A stretch of DNA of 47,565 nucleotides, from positions 1-47,565 of the forward strand of contig JAFWQJ010000027.1 in the NCBI GenBank assembly GCA_017545185.1, read 5' to 3'. The notes beneath the pieces were generated by a model, which searched no databases, had not been told where the DNA came from, and was given only the letters and a program-made list of their open reading frames with translations. The number at the start of each line of letters is the position of its first letter. Position 1 is the stretch's first letter. Positions 39,948 through 47,565 of the stretch are shown piece after piece. This DNA is from Oscillospiraceae bacterium (GTDB lineage: Bacteria; Bacillota; Clostridia; Oscillospirales; Ruminococcaceae). The position numbers and the translations under genes were made by a program.

Positions 39948-42215
39948 ATGATTACAAAAAGATTATTCTCAGCAATGCTTAGTATACTTGCGATTACTTG
40001 CCCTATTTCTAACTTTCATATTTATGAAGCAACTGAATCTTCAGCAATTGAAGCAGAAGATATATCAGGAAACACCGGAACCTGCGGAGACAGTGTGACA
40101 TATTCCCTTGACGATACAGGAAAGCTGACTATCAGCGGAAAAGGTGCTGTATATGACTATGCTGATGGAGAGAACCCATTTGCCAATAATGAGCAGATCA
40201 AACAAGTCGTAATTGAAGAAGGAATAACGCATATAGGTGAATATGTATTTGCAAACTGTACTTCACTTGCCAGCATCACTATCCCCGATTCCGTAACAGG
40301 TATCGGTCAGTATGCTTTCAGCGGTTCCGCTGTTAAGTCGATCGTCATTCCCGAATCAGTGGTAACACTGGATACAAACAGTATGTTTATGGATTGTAAG
40401 GAACTTGAGTCTGTGGTTCTCCCGCAGTCTGTAACAGTGTTATACAGCAATGCTTTCAAGAATTGTATAAAGCTAAAGGAAGTTGATATTCCCGATTCCG
40501 TAACTGCAATACAGAATGATGTTTTTTCGGGTACAACATTTACGTCGCTGTTTATTCCTTCAGAAGTTGCCATGATAAACGGAAATGCTCTGAGAGGCAG
40601 CAAGATCGATACAATTTACGGATTCAAGAATTCAACTGCAGAGGCATTTGCAAAGAAAAACGGACTGAATTTCATTGAAAGAGAAGAACGAGTATGGAAA
40701 AGAACTGACAGCCTGCCCATTGCAGGTGTTTATAAGCTTGCATGTGATGCAGACGTTAAAAACTATATCACAATAAGCGAAATGCTTGATCTTGATCTGA
40801 ACGGTCATACTGTCAATATCCCTGAGATCATTTGCAGCAGCACAAGCAATGTTATAATCAGAGACAGCGATCCGCAGAAGAAAGGCACAATCATTTGTAC
40901 AGAGGATCGCAATCTGATAACATCATACAATAAACTGACCATTTATGGCGGAAACTTTTATGGCTATGATAAGAAAACGGTCTGCGCAACAGTAAGGATC
41001 AATGACGGTAGTTTTGATTGTTACGGCGGTGAGATCACCGGATACTACAGTCATGCGCTATCTGTAAGAACCAAAGACGGCATTATAAACATTATGGGCG
41101 GAAAAATGGAAGCTTCCTCTGCAGATAACGGAAAAAGCAACGTATATTCAGTATGGCTTGCTGATACATTTGCCGGTACGCTCAATATAACAGGCGGAGA
41201 GCTGCATGCAGACCTTGGTGCAGCGGTCAGCGGCTCTCCTTCGGACTGTATCGTGAATATATCCGGCGGAAAGATATTAAGTGACTATGATTATGGTTTT
41301 AAGTGCATGAAAAAAGGTACTGTAAATCTAAGCGGAAATATCTGTATGAAGGGAGAAAAGAGCGGTATTTACGTACCGGACGGAAAAACGATAAATATTA
41401 CCGGTGCTGTAACCGGTGCTGATGTAAGTGTTTATGCTGAAGCATCCGGTTTACTTACGAACGGACTCGGTAAGTATATAAGTGCTTCAACACTGAACCG
41501 ATATCTGCCTGATATAAAATCAAATGGTACTATTTCAGTAAACAATGACGGAGAACTGATCATAGATGTTCCTGTTGTTACATCAACAACAGCTGTATCA
41601 GGTTCAGTAACTTCAACAACCGCTACAACATCCGCCATGGATAAGCCGGTTACCACTACCGCAAAGGCAACCACCACAACAGTCAAGGTGACTACGACCA
41701 CCGTCATGGCTACAACAACAACCAAGGCCACTACTACAACCGCTAAGGTTACCACCACAACGGAAAAAGCTATCACCACAACAATAAAAGCTGCCACTAC
41801 AACGGCCAAGGTTACTACCACAACTGCGAGAGCAACGACTACGGCAGCACCGGTTACCGCGACGACACCGACAGAAACGACTCCGGTCGTTACGACCTCT
41901 GCCGCCCTTGTTCCGCTGCGCGGCGATGTGACCGGCGACGGTAAGGTCAGTGTTGATGATGCGCAGCTGACGCTCAAGGCATATACCGAACGCATTGCCG
42001 GAAATGACATGAAGCTGACTGATGAACAGATCAAAGCAGCGGACGTTGACGGCAACGGCGAGATCAGCGTTGAGGATGCACAGTGGCTTCTGAAGTATTA
42101 TACTGAAAAATACGTTGCCGGAAAAGATATCACATGGGATGATATCTTCGGTAAAAAAACGCAGGCATTGCCCCGATTGATCAAAAAGAGGATACCGTCT
42201 TTGAAGATGCGATAA
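39948..42215 (+). CDS. Secreted BspA-LRR / beta-helix protein with Thr linker and dockerin
   Basis: The product has 755 residues. A signal peptide (about 1-28) is followed by LRR_5/BspA repeats (about 45-245, with IPDSVTGIGQYAFSG and IPDSVTAIQNDVFSG). A beta-helix-like block (about 250-530) has recurring GG(K/N/E)-type turns such as NIMGGKMEA and NITGGELHA. The Thr linker with K(A/V)TTTT repeats covers about 540-650, and a dockerin (DVTGDGKVSVDD and DVDGNGEISVED) is followed by an AGKDITWDDIFGKKTQALPR tail. It is probably a surface adhesin or scaffold-attached binding protein; no enzyme motif is seen. AAGGAG precedes the ATG. The body is AT-richer than the dockerin segment. Confidence 0.92.
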   Translation: MITKRLFSAMLSILAITCPISNFHIYEATESSAIEAEDISGNTGTCGDSVTYSLDDTGKLTISGKGAVYDYADGENPFANNEQIKQVVIEEGITHIGEYVFANCTSLASITIPDSVTGIGQYAFSGSAVKSIVIPESVVTLDTNSMFMDCKELESVVLPQSVTVLYSNAFKNCIKLKEVDIPDSVTAIQNDVFSGTTFTSLFIPSEVAMINGNALRGSKIDTIYGFKNSTAEAFAKKNGLNFIEREERVWKRTDSLPIAGVYKLACDADVKNYITISEMLDLDLNGHTVNIPEIICSSTSNVIIRDSDPQKKGTIICTEDRNLITSYNKLTIYGGNFYGYDKKTVCATVRINDGSFDCYGGEITGYYSHALSVRTKDGIINIMGGKMEASSADNGKSNVYSVWLADTFAGTLNITGGELHADLGAAVSGSPSDCIVNISGGKILSDYDYGFKCMKKGTVNLSGNICMKGEKSGIYVPDGKTINITGAVTGADVSVYAEASGLLTNGLGKYISASTLNRYLPDIKSNGTISVNNDGELIIDVPVVTSTTAVSGSVTSTTATTSAMDKPVTTTAKATTTTVKVTTTTVMATTTTKATTTTAKVTTTTEKAITTTIKAATTTAKVTTTTARATTTAAPVTATTPTETTPVVTTSAALVPLRGDVTGDGKVSVDDAQLTLKAYTERIAGNDMKLTDEQIKAADVDGNGEISVEDAQWLLKYYTEKYVAGKDITWDDIFGKKTQALPRLIKKRIPSLKMR
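41636..41890 (+). repeat. Thr-rich linker repeats
   Basis: Degenerate 18-21-base units encoding K(A/V)TTTT-like peptides, about ten copies, within the LRR-dockerin gene. The same style of linker occurs at 45712-45850 in the metallopeptidase-like gene. Such arrays are prone to length change by recombination. Confidence 0.85.
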
Positions 42216-42385
42216 CATGATATTGAAATGCCCGGCGTTGGCCGGGCATTTCGCTTTTTATAGTCATCTATGGTCAATGATTTGGCATCGTTCATTTTTC
42301 CGATATTTGAAAAGAAACTCCGTATTCGGAAAAGTGAGCGATTCGAAAGCTCTCTAGCACGATACAAAAGCATCATAAAAGCGTA
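42216..42385 (+). repeat. Dispersed non-coding repeat, copy C (long form)
   Basis: It begins right at the stop of the LRR-dockerin gene. It contains the CCCGGC/GCCGGG terminator stem, then CATCTATGGTCAATGATTTGG and a hairpin at 42287-42342 (ATCGTTCA-TTTTTCCGATA against TATTCGGAAAAG-TGAGCGAT). It closes with ATTCGAAAGC and AAAAGCATCATAAAAGCG. It aligns with copies A, B and D. It fills the gap to the next, convergent gene and holds no CDS with a ribosome binding site. Confidence 0.75.
42227..42260 (+). terminator. Terminator of the LRR-dockerin gene
   Basis: The stem AAATGCCCGGC / GCCGGGCATTT with a small loop is followed by CGCTTTTTA on the plus strand. The stem core is the same as in the terminator at 24154-24189. 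Confidence 0.85.
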
Positions 42386-42507
42386 TGTTTCATGGCGCTT
42401 CTTTGTGGCGCGTGCGGTTCCGCGTACAGTTATTTTTTGATTTTTACGACAGTATACACGGATATCAATCCGGTTCGCTGCCCGGTTTTGCAGGTATACA
42501 CAGACTG

Positions 42508-45500
42508 TTACTGCGCATTTAACTTTGCAGTGATTTTCACAGAATCCTCGGTCTTTTTTTCCTCAAAGGATCCGATCCGGATATCCGGTGAATAGGTGCC
42601 GGGTTTTGTGAGTGTATTGACTTCCTTGCAGGTAAGCGTCGGACTCAGTACCAGTGTAATTTCATATTGCTTTGTCAGCAGCTCGCTGTACTTGAAATGC
42701 AATGTTCCGATAACATTCCCGGAAAAGCCGCCGGAAACAGAACGCTGGCTCATAACCTCCCATCTTGTAAAGTTATCAGGCGCATCTTCATAGATTTTGC
42801 CGTCCCACGACAAGTAATTGCTTGTTCCCTCGAACTGTGCCGGTGAACATTCCGTGATGATACCGTCCCAGTTTGTCGGATCAATCCCGTCATCATCGCT
42901 GTTCTGCGCCTTGCCTTTGACTGTAAACCCGGTGATGCTGCCGCCCTTTGTGACACCGCCGCTGCTCATTGTAAACGGATTGGTCGGACTGCCTGAACCG
43001 GCCTCCCATGTATGGTCGTCTATTCTCCAAAGGAACTCACCCTTCTGATTGAGCGTGAAATGCGCATTCACACTGGAAACGCCGAAATTGCCGTAGGTGA
43101 GCTGCACCTTGACATCCGTATCAATCACCGGAAATGCCGCTTCGCCGAGCGTCTGTTCAAACGGTTTGCAAGCCGCCGTCCGGACTGCGCTGCGCTGCTG
43201 ACCGGCACGGTCCGTTCCGGCATCAATCAGTTCACAGACCGTGACCTTCACGCTGTTCTTTTGATTCGGACTGAGCATCAGGCTGCCGAGCGGAATCTTC
43301 GTCTCCTCCTGCCACTTGTCATAGCCGATTGTCTGCGTATAGGTTTCTTTGCCGTTGACATTGAAAACCAGCAGGAAACGGTCGGTCAGACCGGCAGTGC
43401 CCTCTGTACTCGGCTGGCTTTTCAGCTTCACCGTTACGATCTCGGCTTCCTCGTCGATCGTCACATCCGGCGTATCCGGCGACGGGATATAATGGATCAT
43501 ATAGCCGGATTTTCCGCCTTCGCTGAAGCCCTGCAGTTCACGGTAATACATCACGGATTTCTGCGAACTGACGACCGTGCCCTTTCTGGATTCCGTTCCG
43601 CTGTATTTGTCAGCGGATTCAGCGAACAGGAACTGATGCTCCGGCTGAAGCTCACCAAAGTCCGCATCGCGTTCCAGGATCACCGACCACGGTCTGTCCT
43701 TCGCGCCCGATACGCCGACGCAGGTACAAGCCAGATCCTTTGCCTTCACGATACTGTAGCTCTGTGTTTTCTCGCTGCTGAACCTGTGCGTGATGATCAG
43801 AGACGGATAATACTGTTTTGAGTCCTCTGTATACTGGCTTTTTTCGGTGAAGAGGATCTCCATGCTTTTGAATGCATACATTTCTGTTTCTTTTTGCTTC
43901 TGATAATGCGCCCAGTAAACATTCAGCACGTCATTCTTGTTTCCCGACCTCGACATCGCAGAGGATTCCGAAAAGCCGAACAGATGGTTTACGAGTTCGG
44001 AGATCGAGCCGTACTTCTTGTAGCCGAGTATCATATCCCAGCCCTTGATCTGCTTCTTCTGGATCTTTTCAATATGCCGCCAGAAATAGGAAAGCGAATA
44101 GCCGGAAGCGGTTTGCAGATTGTGGTTTTGCTCTGTCAGTGATGCTGAAACCTGATCCATCGGCAGACCGAAGGTCTCAAAGCACTGCCCCTCATCCAGC
44201 TTATGCGTCTGAATGTATTTGTGTTCCTCCTGCATATAGTAATCCGCAGCATGGCACTCAATCGTCAGAGCAGACATCTCAAAAAATTTTGTATTGGATT
44301 CAAGTTTGCCGACAAGCTTTGTCGCCTGCACCAGATGATACAGCTCATGTGTCAGTGTGGTTAGGAGCTGGTCGCAGACTTCGGAAGGAACCGCAGTGCC
44401 GTAGAGATCCCAGTAGGATGTGTCCTTGTCAATATGCGCGTTGTCCTCCTGCACAGTACGCATGATCAGCATATAATTCTTGTAAATATAATTCAGTGAT
44501 GCCTCTCCGAGGTTTCCGAGTACCGGATTGAAGATGATATCCGGCTTTTTGAGACGCGGGCAGTTCTCCTGATAATACAGGTAGTCCATTGCAATGTCAT
44601 ACTGTCTGGCGAGCAGCACCACATCGGCAGGATGCCCGTTTTCCAGCGTCATGAGATCCTGATATTCCGTATTGTCCGCAAGCAGCTCATTCTTTTTCTT
44701 TGCGGCGGCCTTGTTGACTTCGGTGACATAATTCATGAACAGTCCTGCAATGGAACCCCAGTTGTCACCGACCTTCTCCTCTGCATACTCTCTTGCTTTC
44801 CGGGTAGCATCCGCTTCGATCTCCTGTAACCGCTTCGTTCTGGCGTCCTTTGTCTCCTGCGGCTCGTTGTCCTGATACCAGATCGTGAAGCGATCCGTTT
44901 CAAAGGAACCGACGCAGCCGTCTCCTGCTTTCAGCCATTGAATATACTCAGGTGCATTGGCGACCAGATAGATTTCAATGGCAACGAGAAGCCCCTTGCC
45001 GATCATGACCAGCACCGCGACGCTGTTCTGATCGCTCATCCATGACAGGGTATCACCCTCGATCTCAATGGGGTATTCCGTGATCGTGCCGTCGTCGTCG
45101 ATGCGGAGCAGACTGAGCTGCTCATACAGCTCCGCCGGAATCTCCAGCGCCGAAAGGTCATAGCTGCAGGTATAATACCCCGGCAGATGCTCATCCGGCT
45201 TCAGTCCGGCTTCGATATGCCATGCATCGAGCATCAGGGTGTCATACGCTGCCAGACGCTGATCAAGCGCTTTTGCCTCCTCATCGTCAAGCTCGGAGAA
45301 TTGCAACTGCCCATCATAGCTGAGGGCATTTTCATCTGCGGAGACCGTCAGCCTGCCGAGCACCTCCTCCGTGAAAGCGGCACTGTCTCCGCCCGGGTCG
45401 CGGATCCAATTGAAGCTGCTTGTATCCGGCAGCCCGAACGGGTCGGGGTCGGTTCCGTCGCTGACTGCGGCGTCCTTCGGCGGCACGATCACAGGCTTTT

Positions 45501-47115
45501 CCGTCTGCTGTTGCTGCTGCAGCAGCTTCAGAAGTAGCATTTCATCTAGTATACTTATAATGCCGTCGCGGTCAATATCCGCAGCGCGCAGTCCCGTTTC
45601 CGAGAGATTTCTTTTCAGTTCCTCTGCGAGAAACCGTGCCAGTAAAACCGCATCAGATACGGAAACTTTCCCGTCCGCATTGATATCCCCGTAAAGCAGA
45701 TCAGGATCTGCAGGCGCAGTGGTGCGAACTGTTGCGGTTGTAGTTGCAGTCGTAACGGTTGTTGTCTTTGTCGTCGTGGTAACGGCCTTTGTTGTGGTGG
45801 TAGCAACAGCTTTTGTTGTCGTGGTGATAGTCTTTGTCGTAGCTGCAGCCGGTACGGTAAGCAAATCCGCAATCTGCAGCTCAATGCCGTTCTGCATTAC
45901 ATTCAGGTGATAGGGATATTCCACGCCGTTCAAATACAGCCGGAATTCGCCGGTATAGTCAAACATATAGCCGTCCGTGCTTTCCAGCCAGACAAAATAT
46001 GTATAATTTCTGCCGCTGCGGAATGCCGTCAGCAGGCTTGCAGAATTGAGATATTCGGCTGTGTTGTATCCGGATTTGCTGAACACGGCTTCACCTTCTC
46101 CGCGCCAGCCCTCCGTAATCAGCCGGAAGCCGGAATGATCCGCAGGCCTCGCAGAAAAAACGGGCGCATCGCCGCCGGTGAAGCCGAAGCTGATGTCTTC
46201 CAGATAAATCGCATCCATGACAGTCGGTCCGGAAGCCGGTTCAAACGCGCCGAGGAAGTCGCATCGGATGACCAGCACATCCTTGGACTCATAAAGTTCT
46301 GCATCATAATCCATCATGCTGACAGGTTCACCGTCATAGAAAAGGTTGAAATCATCGGTAAAAACATAGCCTTCTTTTGCCTTTAGCTGCACGTAATAGG
46401 AATAATACTCCGGTTCTCCATTTTCCGGATACGGAATCACATCGCCGGTGCTGCGCAGAACACCGCCCTCTTTTCCGATTACAGCCCATGCTTCATTTGC
46501 AAGCGTCATCTGCCCGGCGGAATCCGGCGACAGATACGCAGTGAATGCCGGTGCTTCCCCACAGCGGAGCTGTGTGCTGATATTGTTCAGGCTGATCGTA
46601 CTGATCTCCGTTATGGTACCTGCACTGTAATCCGGACAGATCGCCCCTATGAAATCACAGCGAAGCATGATCCTGTTCCCGGAAGAATACAGCGTATAGT
46701 CATAATCCATCATACTGACTTGCATCCCGTCATAATACAAAGTAAAGGTATCCGTGAACGTATAGCCGCTGTCAGCCTGCAAAAGAACATAATAGGAATA
46801 GTACACATCTTCATCCGTTTCCGGATACGGGACGATATCGTTTGCATTTCGGTATATGCCGTCATCACTTCCGATGATCGCCCATGCTTCATCGCGGATC
46901 GACATATGCAGAGCACTGTCGGCCGAAAGATAGGTCGTAAAGGAAGGCGCAGCACCATAAGACAGATGCGTAAAGATATTGTTCAGCTCTATAACGCCAA
47001 TCGGCTCTGCTGCATCAGCAGCCGTGACAATGCTTTGCACTGGAACGGAACAAAGGAACATCACTGACGCAATCGTTCCGGACATCAGTTTCTTGACACC
47101 TTTCACATATACCAT
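42508..47115 (-). CDS. Large secreted HExxH metallopeptidase-like protein with internal dockerin
   Basis: The product has 1535 residues. A signal peptide is followed by three tandem repeats of about 125 residues (about 35-420) that share AWAIIG, YYSYYVxLxA and MMDYD motifs in the first two and a diverged third. A Thr-rich linker (about 425-468) and a type I dockerin in mid-protein (DINADGKVSVSD and DIDRDGIISILD, about 470-530) come next, then a long C-terminal part. That part carries LTTLTHELYHLVQ (HExxH, about 923-927) followed by FFEMSALTIE, the pattern of a gluzincin zinc peptidase. ATG 47115 has AGGA 4 bases upstream; GTG 47106 with AAAGGA 8 bases upstream is an equal choice. Substrate unknown. 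Confidence 0.88.
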   Translation of the reverse strand: MVYVKGVKKLMSGTIASVMFLCSVPVQSIVTAADAAEPIGVIELNNIFTHLSYGAAPSFTTYLSADSALHMSIRDEAWAIIGSDDGIYRNANDIVPYPETDEDVYYSYYVLLQADSGYTFTDTFTLYYDGMQVSMMDYDYTLYSSGNRIMLRCDFIGAICPDYSAGTITEISTISLNNISTQLRCGEAPAFTAYLSPDSAGQMTLANEAWAVIGKEGGVLRSTGDVIPYPENGEPEYYSYYVQLKAKEGYVFTDDFNLFYDGEPVSMMDYDAELYESKDVLVIRCDFLGAFEPASGPTVMDAIYLEDISFGFTGGDAPVFSARPADHSGFRLITEGWRGEGEAVFSKSGYNTAEYLNSASLLTAFRSGRNYTYFVWLESTDGYMFDYTGEFRLYLNGVEYPYHLNVMQNGIELQIADLLTVPAAATTKTITTTTKAVATTTTKAVTTTTKTTTVTTATTTATVRTTAPADPDLLYGDINADGKVSVSDAVLLARFLAEELKRNLSETGLRAADIDRDGIISILDEMLLLKLLQQQQQTEKPVIVPPKDAAVSDGTDPDPFGLPDTSSFNWIRDPGGDSAAFTEEVLGRLTVSADENALSYDGQLQFSELDDEEAKALDQRLAAYDTLMLDAWHIEAGLKPDEHLPGYYTCSYDLSALEIPAELYEQLSLLRIDDDGTITEYPIEIEGDTLSWMSDQNSVAVLVMIGKGLLVAIEIYLVANAPEYIQWLKAGDGCVGSFETDRFTIWYQDNEPQETKDARTKRLQEIEADATRKAREYAEEKVGDNWGSIAGLFMNYVTEVNKAAAKKKNELLADNTEYQDLMTLENGHPADVVLLARQYDIAMDYLYYQENCPRLKKPDIIFNPVLGNLGEASLNYIYKNYMLIMRTVQEDNAHIDKDTSYWDLYGTAVPSEVCDQLLTTLTHELYHLVQATKLVGKLESNTKFFEMSALTIECHAADYYMQEEHKYIQTHKLDEGQCFETFGLPMDQVSASLTEQNHNLQTASGYSLSYFWRHIEKIQKKQIKGWDMILGYKKYGSISELVNHLFGFSESSAMSRSGNKNDVLNVYWAHYQKQKETEMYAFKSMEILFTEKSQYTEDSKQYYPSLIITHRFSSEKTQSYSIVKAKDLACTCVGVSGAKDRPWSVILERDADFGELQPEHQFLFAESADKYSGTESRKGTVVSSQKSVMYYRELQGFSEGGKSGYMIHYIPSPDTPDVTIDEEAEIVTVKLKSQPSTEGTAGLTDRFLLVFNVNGKETYTQTIGYDKWQEETKIPLGSLMLSPNQKNSVKVTVCELIDAGTDRAGQQRSAVRTAACKPFEQTLGEAAFPVIDTDVKVQLTYGNFGVSSVNAHFTLNQKGEFLWRIDDHTWEAGSGSPTNPFTMSSGGVTKGGSITGFTVKGKAQNSDDDGIDPTNWDGIITECSPAQFEGTSNYLSWDGKIYEDAPDNFTRWEVMSQRSVSGGFSGNVIGTLHFKYSELLTKQYEITLVLSPTLTCKEVNTLTKPGTYSPDIRIGSFEEKKTEDSVKITAKLNAQ
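45712..45850 (-). repeat. Thr-rich linker repeats in the metallopeptidase-like gene
   Basis: Degenerate ACN-codon array encoding KAV(A/T)TTTTK-like units between the N-terminal repeat domains and the internal dockerin. It uses the same linker grammar as the two other Thr-linker dockerin proteins in the window. Confidence 0.8.
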
Positions 47116-47154
47116 CCTTTCCTGTTTACAGTAGTGGGCAGATATTACAATTCC

Positions 47155-47183
47155 AGTATAGCATAAATTTATTTATTTGTCAA
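47155..47183 (-). promoter_or_regulatory. Promoter of the metallopeptidase-like gene
   Basis: TTGACA (47183-47178) and TATACT (47160-47155) with a 17-base spacer on the minus strand, about 40 bases upstream of the start codon. Confidence 0.85.
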
Positions 47184-47333
47184 TCGGAATTTGAAGAAAT
47201 CCACGACGGCACTTACCTGTTTTACCCTGTAAGCCGGCTTATCTGTTTTCAAAAAACAGCGGGACTTTAACTGTACCAAGGTTTGCTTTGAACTGTTATT
47301 TCGTTTCTCCTCACACCGCATATAAGCAGCAAA

Positions 47334-47435
47334 TTTATCTATAGCCAATAAGGTAGCATCGTTCATTTTCCGATATTTGAAAAGTATTTCCGTATTCGGA
47401 AAAAAGAGTGATTCGAAACTTATCTGTGGAATTGT
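47334..47435 (+). repeat. Dispersed non-coding repeat, copy D (long-form core)
   Basis: It shares ATCTATAGCCAATAAGGTAG, a hairpin at 47358-47412 (ATCGTTC...CCGATA against TATTCGG...GAGTGAT), the TTTGAAAAG loop and GATTCGAAACTTATCTGT with the other copies. It lacks the 5' CCCGGC stem. Stem changes against copy C keep pairing (G-C in C becomes G-U in D). Confidence 0.7.
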
Positions 47436-47565
47436 CAAGAAATGTGCAGTCAGAGAATACCCAAAATCTGTAATAGACAGGTATCAGGCGGCATGGTGAG
47501 CCAGCCCGGTTGAAGACCTTAGTGCCACAGGTGGGAGGCCATCCTTGTTGAAGCTGTTGATTCTC
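47436..47565. other. Unexplained GC-rich block at the right edge
   Basis: After the AT-rich repeat copy D the sequence becomes GC-rich and rich in short inverted repeats (for example GGCGGCATGGTGAGCC and CCTTAGTGCCACAGGTGGGAGG). No frame looks coding. It could be the non-coding end of an insertion sequence or a structured RNA that continues past the window. I cannot identify it. Confidence 0.35.

Noticed and set aside
41432-42055. Minus-strand Val-rich frame opposite the LRR-dockerin gene
   Set aside because: It mirrors the Thr linker of the real gene on the other strand and has no start signals.
42098-42376. Minus-strand small frame across repeat copy C, with a similar peptide in the frame at 47169-47438
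   Set aside because: The peptide similarity (KMNDA...) comes from the shared non-coding repeat. Both lack ribosome binding sites, and the repeat has hairpin rather than codon conservation.

Overview
The window looks like chromosome from a Gram-positive, strictly anaerobic gut or rumen Firmicute, most probably a Ruminococcus-like member of the Oscillospiraceae. The reasons are four secreted proteins with type I dockerin domains (cellulosome-style anchoring), long Thr-rich linkers, lipoprotein signal peptides, AGGAGG-type ribosome binding sites, clear sigma-A promoters (TTGACA-17-TATAAT) and a complete-looking anaerobic (cobalt-early) cobalamin pathway. The genus is an inference from gene content; no rRNA gene is present.

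Layout. (1) 1-3876: the end of a membrane-protein operon (+), a gene-poor 500 bp stretch, two zinc-ribbon membrane proteins (-) and a small lipoprotein (+). (2) 3896-9654: a five-gene minus-strand operon opened by its own promoter, a canonical cobalamin riboswitch and an intrinsic terminator, encoding a lipoprotein-type CbiK chelatase, a lipoprotein with a tandem repeat, and a corrinoid/metal-chelate ABC importer (binding protein, permease, ATPase with an extra C-terminal domain). (3) 9681-24035: a 16-gene minus-strand cobalamin biosynthesis operon (cbiD-F-G-H-J-ET-A, cobT-U-S, a short cobU-like gene, cobC, cbiB, cobD-like, cbiP, cbiC), almost every junction overlapping, with a strong promoter but no riboswitch in its short leader. 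cbiL, the uroporphyrinogen methyltransferase/siroheme genes and the corrinoid adenosyltransferase are not in the window. (4) 24154-29137: a 1610-residue subtilisin-family protease ending in a dockerin (-). (5) 29227-30033: a solitary 212-residue protein of unknown function (+). (6) 30331-39363: a four-gene minus-strand operon with an FHA-FHA-ABC ATPase, an ABC-2 permease, a membrane Ser/Thr kinase with an extracellular BspA-type leucine-rich-repeat domain, and a secreted papain-like/dockerin protein. (7) 39868-42262: a BspA-LRR/beta-helix/dockerin protein (+). (8) 42508-47183: a 1535-residue secreted protein with three N-terminal repeats, an internal dockerin and an HExxH metallopeptidase-like motif (-). 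(9) 47436-47565: unexplained GC-rich sequence at the right edge.

How it works together. Regions 2 and 3 form one corrinoid island: de novo synthesis and nucleotide-loop assembly next to B12-repressed uptake. Regions 4 to 8 form a surface-protein island with putative proteases and adhesin-like repeat proteins that the dockerins could attach to cell-surface scaffoldins. Region 6 couples a signalling kinase to a phosphothreonine-reading ABC exporter; the closest known arrangement is mycobacterial PknF/Rv1747. It is the best candidate here for an undescribed system. A family of non-coding repeats with a conserved hairpin is scattered between the dockerin genes.
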